From CAYZSU01 sp964480565 (GTDB taxonomy: Bacteria > UBA10199 > 2-02-FULL-44-16 > JAAZCA01): a DNA stretch of 10,528 nucleotides. The position numbers were made by a program, and so were the translations under genes. The stretch covers positions 1 through 10,528 of the forward strand of contig CAYZSU010000077.1 in the NCBI GenBank assembly GCA_964480565.1. Reading direction: 5' to 3'. The notes under the pieces were generated by a model. That model saw only the letters and a list, made by a program, of their open reading frames with translations, did not search any database and had not been told where the DNA came from. Of the stretch, positions 7,190-10,528 are shown in pieces; the stretch's first letter is position 1; every line of letters begins with the position of its first letter.

Positions 7190-7743
7190 TAGTAGCAACA
7201 AAGGTACGTGTCGGGATGATGATTATTTATGAAGGCGAGCTATGTCGTATAATAAAAAGGGAGCACGTGACGCCGGGCAAGGGAAAAGCGCATGTTTCCG
7301 GGATATTGCGCAATGTGAAGACGAATACATCCTTTCCTTTTCGATGGAATTCCGATGTGAAAATCGAGCGTGCATTTTTGGAAGATCATGAGATGGAATA
7401 TCTGTATGATGATGGTGAAAAGTATTATTTAATGAATACATCTTCCTATGAGCAAATTGAAATGGATCATGAGATGTTTGGTGAGGCCATTAATTTTGTT
7501 TTACCCAATACTAAAGTGACTGTGACTTTTTTTGAAGGAAATCCAGTGGGTATTGAATTACCACAGAATGTGGTACTTAAAGTCATTGATGCAGAACCCT
7601 CAGTGAAAAAACAAACAGCCACTGGGTCGTATAAACGATGCACCGTGGAAACAGGGTTGGTCGTGCAAGTACCTCCATTTGTTGAGGCTAATGATTTGAT
7701 TCGTGTGAATACGGAGTCAGGCGATTATTTGGAACGTGCATAA
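7186..7743 (+). CDS. efp: Translation elongation factor P
   Basis: EF-P binds between the P and E sites of stalled ribosomes and helps form peptide bonds at consecutive prolines. The 185 residues match the family length and its three beta-barrel domains. The N-terminal KOW-like domain carries the loop 'HVTPGKGKAH' with Lys32 at the tip, the position modified in other bacteria (Lys34 in E. coli). 'ERAFLEDHEMEYLYDDGEKYYLMNTSSYEQ' (61-90, written here as adjoining motifs ERAF, EMEYLYDDG, YYLMNT) starts domain II, and the end 'ETGLVVQVPPF' plus 'RVNTESGDYLERA' is typical of domain III. The stretch 'SFPFRWNSDVKIERA' differs from the common 'EKTFRSGEKVE' form. The ATG overlaps the alaS stop by 4 bp and sits four bases after AGGAGG (7176-7181). 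No EpmA/EpmB or other modifying enzyme lies in the window. Confidence 0.97.
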   Translation: MIVATKVRVGMMIIYEGELCRIIKREHVTPGKGKAHVSGILRNVKTNTSFPFRWNSDVKIERAFLEDHEMEYLYDDGEKYYLMNTSSYEQIEMDHEMFGEAINFVLPNTKVTVTFFEGNPVGIELPQNVVLKVIDAEPSVKKQTATGSYKRCTVETGLVVQVPPFVEANDLIRVNTESGDYLERA

Positions 7744-7764
7744 AGGGGGTGTTTTTTTTGATAC

Positions 7765-7781
7765 CTATCATGTAATGATAG
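7765..7781. repeat. Short hairpin after efp, weak terminator candidate
   Basis: CTATCAT and ATGATAG form a 7-bp stem with a three-base loop, 21 bp past the efp stop. The stem is AT-rich and is not followed by a T-run; a run of eight T (7752-7759) lies before it instead. It could slow polymerase or protect the 3' end of the alaS-efp message, but it is not a standard intrinsic terminator in either direction. Confidence 0.3.
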
Positions 7782-7932
7782 ATTATATTTCGCCAAGTAT
7801 ATAGAAAGACTTGCTTTTTTGACATTTGGGCAGTATGTCACATGTTCAATTACAATGGTCTTACAGTAATAATGTAAAATGAAAATAATAATAATAGTGG
7901 CTTTCTTGATACAGCAATTATAAGGAGACATC

Positions 7933-8337
7933 GTGGGTTCAAGACGAAAAGCAAGAGAGAGTATTTTACAAATGTTATTTCAGCATGAATTTGTAAAAGG
8001 ATCTATTCAATCAACAATTCTATTATATTGGAAAAATAATCCTGCATCAAATGATATTCGTATTTTTGCCAATGAATTGGTTGTTGATATTTCTGCATGC
8101 ATTGATGATCTTGATAACATTATTATGGAAAGTTCTACCAATTGGAAGATGTCACGCATGGCTGCTGTGGATCGGAATATTTTACGACTTGCAGTTTATG
8201 AAATGAAATTTCGCGAGGATATCCCTGTAAATGTCAGTATTAATGAGGCCGTGGAAATTGCCAAACGATTTGGAACGAGTGAGAGCAGTGCATTTGTAAA
8301 TGGTATTTTGGATAATATTGCCAAACGTAATTCTTAA
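7933..8337 (+). CDS. nusB: Transcription antitermination factor NusB
   Basis: NusB forms a complex with NusE (ribosomal protein S10) that binds boxA RNA and lets RNA polymerase read through rRNA operons without premature termination. The 134-residue, all-helical protein has the family's basic N-terminus 'GSRRKARESILQMLFQHE' (2-19), the central 'MAAVDRNILRLAVYEMKF' (76-93) and the C-terminal 'VSINEAVEIAKRFGT' plus 'SSAFVNGILDNIAK' (101-131). The start is GTG, chosen because TAAGGAGA (7921-7928) stands at good spacing and the N-terminus aligns with the family. Fifteen bases separate it from ispH, so the two are likely cotranscribed. The usual ribH neighbour is absent. No convincing promoter is visible in the 189-bp gap upstream. 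Confidence 0.95.
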   Translation: MGSRRKARESILQMLFQHEFVKGSIQSTILLYWKNNPASNDIRIFANELVVDISACIDDLDNIIMESSTNWKMSRMAAVDRNILRLAVYEMKFREDIPVNVSINEAVEIAKRFGTSESSAFVNGILDNIAKRNS

Positions 8338-8347
8338 GAGTAATGAT

Positions 8348-8352
8348 GGTGA
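8348..8352 (+). promoter_or_regulatory. Ribosome binding site that may favour the second ispH ATG
   Basis: GGTGA at 8348-8352 touches the first ATG (8353) but lies six bases before the second in-frame ATG (8359), the normal spacing. The only other purine run, AAGAG at 8336-8340, is 12 bases before the first ATG. Initiation at 8359 would give 285 instead of 287 residues and leave every known functional residue intact. Confidence 0.4.
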
Positions 8353-9216
8353 ATGGAAATGATTGATAAAAAACGATGTATTATTGTAGCAAAATCAGCT
8401 GGGTTTTGTTGGGGCGTTCGTCGCGCATTTGATAAAGTCATGGATATTGCTCAAAATCATCCAGAAAATAAACCTATACATACCTATGGTCCGCTAATTC
8501 ACAATTCCCATGCTGTAAATATGTTGAAAGAAAAAGGTATTCATGTTCTTGAGACTATTCCTGAAACAGCAAATGGAACCATTGTTATACGCACGCATGG
8601 AGTGCCTCCAGATATTCGCGATAAATTAAAGTCTTCTGGTGCAAAAATTTGTGATGCAACATGTCCGGATGTTGCAGTGATACAGGGAACTGTGCGCAAG
8701 CACTTGCGAATGGGTTGTTTTATTATCATTATTGGCAATAAAGAACATCCTGAAGTGGAAGCATTGCTTGGTTTTGCAGAAGAACGTGGTGCATGTGTGA
8801 ATAGTGAAAAAGAAGTTGCGGCATTATCAAAAGATTTAGGTAAAATATGTGTGGTATCGCAAAGTACACAGCAGCGAAATCGATTTCATAATTTAGTGGA
8901 TCAAATTAAATCAAAATATCCAAATTGCATTGTCTTTGATACAATTTGTAAGTCAACGGTACTTCGCCAAGAAGAAGTGCGTGCACTTGCTGATGAAGTG
9001 GATGCCATGGTTGTTGTGGGTGGACGAAATAGTTCCAATACGAATCGTTTAGCGGAAATATCCAGAGAAACGAAAACACCGACTTTTTTTATTGAAAATG
9101 ATGAAGAACTTAATCTTGACGATTTTTTAGATGCAAATGTGATTGGGATTACAGCTGGAGCGTCAACGCCAAACTGGATCATTGATCGTGTAATTTTACG
9201 ATTGCAATCCAATTAA
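8353..9216 (+). CDS. ispH: 4-hydroxy-3-methylbut-2-enyl diphosphate reductase IspH
   Basis: IspH is the last enzyme of the MEP pathway. It uses a [4Fe-4S] cluster to reduce HMBPP to IPP and DMAPP. The three cluster cysteines are present: Cys19 ('AGFCWGVRRA'), Cys104 ('DATCPDV') and Cys199 ('DTICKSTVLRQEE'). The catalytic glutamate is Glu134 in 'EHPEVEA', and substrate-binding residues are in 'THGVPP' (81-86), 'VGGRNSSNTNRL' (222-233) and 'TAGASTPNWII' (267-277). At 287 residues it is slightly shorter than the E. coli enzyme (316) and covers the whole conserved domain, with no RpsA-type fusion. It follows nusB by 15 bp. A second ATG at 8359 is better placed for the ribosome binding site. The pathway needs a flavodoxin or ferredoxin partner not seen here. 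Confidence 0.97.
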   Translation: MEMIDKKRCIIVAKSAGFCWGVRRAFDKVMDIAQNHPENKPIHTYGPLIHNSHAVNMLKEKGIHVLETIPETANGTIVIRTHGVPPDIRDKLKSSGAKICDATCPDVAVIQGTVRKHLRMGCFIIIIGNKEHPEVEALLGFAEERGACVNSEKEVAALSKDLGKICVVSQSTQQRNRFHNLVDQIKSKYPNCIVFDTICKSTVLRQEEVRALADEVDAMVVVGGRNSSNTNRLAEISRETKTPTFFIENDEELNLDDFLDANVIGITAGASTPNWIIDRVILRLQSN

Positions 9217-9342
9217 TAATTATCGATTTATCCTAATTTTTTTGCCGATCGATTTTCAACTATTAGATTATTTAGAATTTACAATGACAGAGTTGCTTGA
9301 TTGTTGAGCAGTTTCATTAAATCATATTATCAGGAGCTATGG

Positions 9343-10528
9343 ATGACAACATTTAATCGTCAATTATTTGGAACCGATGGTGTTCGTGGAATAGCCAATA
9401 GTTATCCAATGAATGCATCGATGGCTATGAAATTGGGCCAAGCGATTGCACATGTATTTAAAAAGGCTGCAGGGTTAAATCGCATTGTGGTAGGAAAAGA
9501 TACGCGTTTATCCGGCTATGTTATTGAGTCTGCTTTAGTTTCTGGGATCTGCTCAATGGGTATGGATGCCATGTTGGTGGGGCCTTTGCCGAGCCCAGGC
9601 ATTGCATTTATTGCCAACAGTATGCGCGCGCATGCAGGGGTGATGGTTTCTGCATCACATAATCCCGTTGAATATAATGGTATTAAATTTTTTGATCAGA
9701 ATGGCTTTAAAATACCGGATGAAACAGAATCTTATATGGAAAAGTTGATTTTTGATGATCAGCTAGATGAACATTGTGTAGCGCCTGAAAATATGGGAAA
9801 AGCCTATCGGATCGATGATGCATCAGGTCGCTATATTCAATATTTAAAAAATACTTTTCCAGATTATTTAAGTTTGGATGGATTAAAAATAGTGCTCGAT
9901 TGTGCCAATGGCGCTGGATATAAAGTGGCTCCTGATGTGTTTACGGAATTAGGTGCAAACCTTATCTCAACTGCAATAGAGCCAAATGGTGTGAATATTA
10001 ATGTCGATTCTGGGGCATTGCATCCCAATCGTATGGCAAAATTAGTGAAAGATCATGGTGCTGATATCGGTATTGCACTCGATGGTGATGCAGATCGAAT
10101 TATAATGTGTGATGAAAAAGCCAATGTAATTGATGGGGATGGCATTTTAGCAATATGCGCCAATCATTTATTTATAAAAGGGAATTTAGCCCATAATACA
10201 GTGGTTGGCACACATATGAGTAATATGGGGCTGGAGCACTACCTGCTGCAAAAAGGAATTCATTTTGAACGTACTCGCGTGGGTGATCGATATGTGATGG
10301 AGCGAATGCGGGAAAAGGGGTATAATTTGGGGGGAGAAAATAGCGGGCATATTATTTTTCTTCATCATACAACGTCTGGTGATGGAACATTGGCAGCGCT
10401 TCGTGTGCTATCTGTGCTGTGTCAGAGTAAAAAGCGTTTGTCTGAGCTCAATAGTGGCTTTGCATTATTTCCCCAAGTGATCAAAAATATTTTTGTTATG
10501 GAAAAGAAACCATTGGATGACATGTCTG
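9343..10528 (+). CDS. glmM: Phosphoglucosamine mutase GlmM, C-terminus beyond window
   Basis: GlmM converts glucosamine-6-phosphate to glucosamine-1-phosphate in the cytoplasm, the step before GlmU makes UDP-GlcNAc for peptidoglycan and lipopolysaccharide. The frame is open for 395 codons to the window edge, out of about 445 in the family. Visible: 'LFGTDGVRGIAN' (8-19); the phosphoserine loop 'VSASHNPVEYNGIKFF' with catalytic Ser105; the metal-binding loop 'DGDADR' (247-252); and the sugar-binding loop 'GGENSGH' (330-336). The C-terminal phosphate-binding domain is only begun. 'SASHNP', 'VEYNGIKFF' and the GENSGH form point to GlmM rather than ManB/Pgm. The ATG follows AGGAG (9332-9336) by six bases. 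The 126-bp gap after ispH has no clear terminator, so cotranscription is possible. Confidence 0.97.
   Translation, partial: MTTFNRQLFGTDGVRGIANSYPMNASMAMKLGQAIAHVFKKAAGLNRIVVGKDTRLSGYVIESALVSGICSMGMDAMLVGPLPSPGIAFIANSMRAHAGVMVSASHNPVEYNGIKFFDQNGFKIPDETESYMEKLIFDDQLDEHCVAPENMGKAYRIDDASGRYIQYLKNTFPDYLSLDGLKIVLDCANGAGYKVAPDVFTELGANLISTAIEPNGVNINVDSGALHPNRMAKLVKDHGADIGIALDGDADRIIMCDEKANVIDGDGILAICANHLFIKGNLAHNTVVGTHMSNMGLEHYLLQKGIHFERTRVGDRYVMERMREKGYNLGGENSGHIIFLHHTTSGDGTLAALRVLSVLCQSKKRLSELNSGFALFPQVIKNIFVMEKKPLDDMS

Noticed and set aside
7745..7760. GGGGG and T8 run after efp as an intrinsic terminator
   Set aside because: No matching C-rich arm precedes the T-run, so no stem forms before it.
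7819..7847. TTGACA at 7819-7824 as a nusB promoter
   Set aside because: No acceptable -10 box occurs 16-18 bases downstream (ATGTTC at 17), so I do not call a promoter, although a start in this gap is likely.
7725..7931. Minus-strand frame between efp and nusB
   Set aside because: It overlaps efp antisense and begins inside the nusB ribosome binding region; it has low-complexity AT-driven composition and no ribosome binding site that I can see.
9242..9278. Promoter for glmM (TTGCCG near 9242, TAGAAT at 9273-9278)
   Set aside because: The two boxes are 25 bases apart and neither has a good partner at normal spacing; read-through from ispH is equally possible.
1..10528. A novel defence, mobile or biosynthetic system
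   Set aside because: All long frames are well-known housekeeping families or a standard chemoreceptor; nothing in the gaps is large enough to hold an unrecognised multi-gene system.

Overview
This window is a housekeeping stretch of an AT-rich bacterial chromosome (GC roughly 40 % by eye, not counted). It carries six confident genes, two of them cut by the window edges. I see no phage, integrase, CRISPR, restriction or toxin-antitoxin genes. Taxonomy is uncertain. The organism is a motile or surface-moving, probably Gram-negative bacterium that makes isoprenoids by the MEP pathway. The chemoreceptor architecture (PilJ sensor, no clear HAMP, 'IEQLNTAISEIDKTTQ' C-terminal helix) and the IspH and NusB styles remind me of deltaproteobacteria-like lineages, but this is an impression and not a result.

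Layout. The left part is on the minus strand. It holds mfd (1-2709, C-terminus outside the window) and, upstream of it, a membrane chemoreceptor gene (2795-4225). A perfect 12-bp hairpin in the 85-bp gap can end the receptor transcript. A good -35 box for mfd lies inside that hairpin, and the promoter it forms would start transcription almost exactly at the mfd ATG. A 342-bp divergent intergenic region (4226-4567) separates the receptor from the plus-strand genes. It holds the receptor promoter with a 15-bp palindrome just after its predicted start, a 157-bp segment bounded by short inverted repeats, a possible 46-codon ORF, and a candidate alaS promoter.

The right part is on the plus strand: alaS (4568-7189) overlaps efp (7186-7743) by 4 bp. 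After a 189-bp gap come nusB (7933-8337, GTG start) and ispH (8353-9216), 15 bp apart. After another 126 bp comes glmM (9343 to the right edge, truncated).

Function. Most genes serve information flow: tRNA-Ala charging, relief of ribosome stalling at proline runs, rRNA antitermination and transcription-coupled repair. ispH supplies isoprenoid precursors, including the undecaprenyl carrier, and glmM supplies UDP-GlcNAc precursor, so both also feed cell-wall synthesis. The receptor is the only accessory-type gene. I found no clearly undescribed system. The points most worth a second look are the terminator/promoter overlap with a possibly leaderless mfd mRNA, the sensor of the receptor, and the inverted-repeat segment upstream of alaS.
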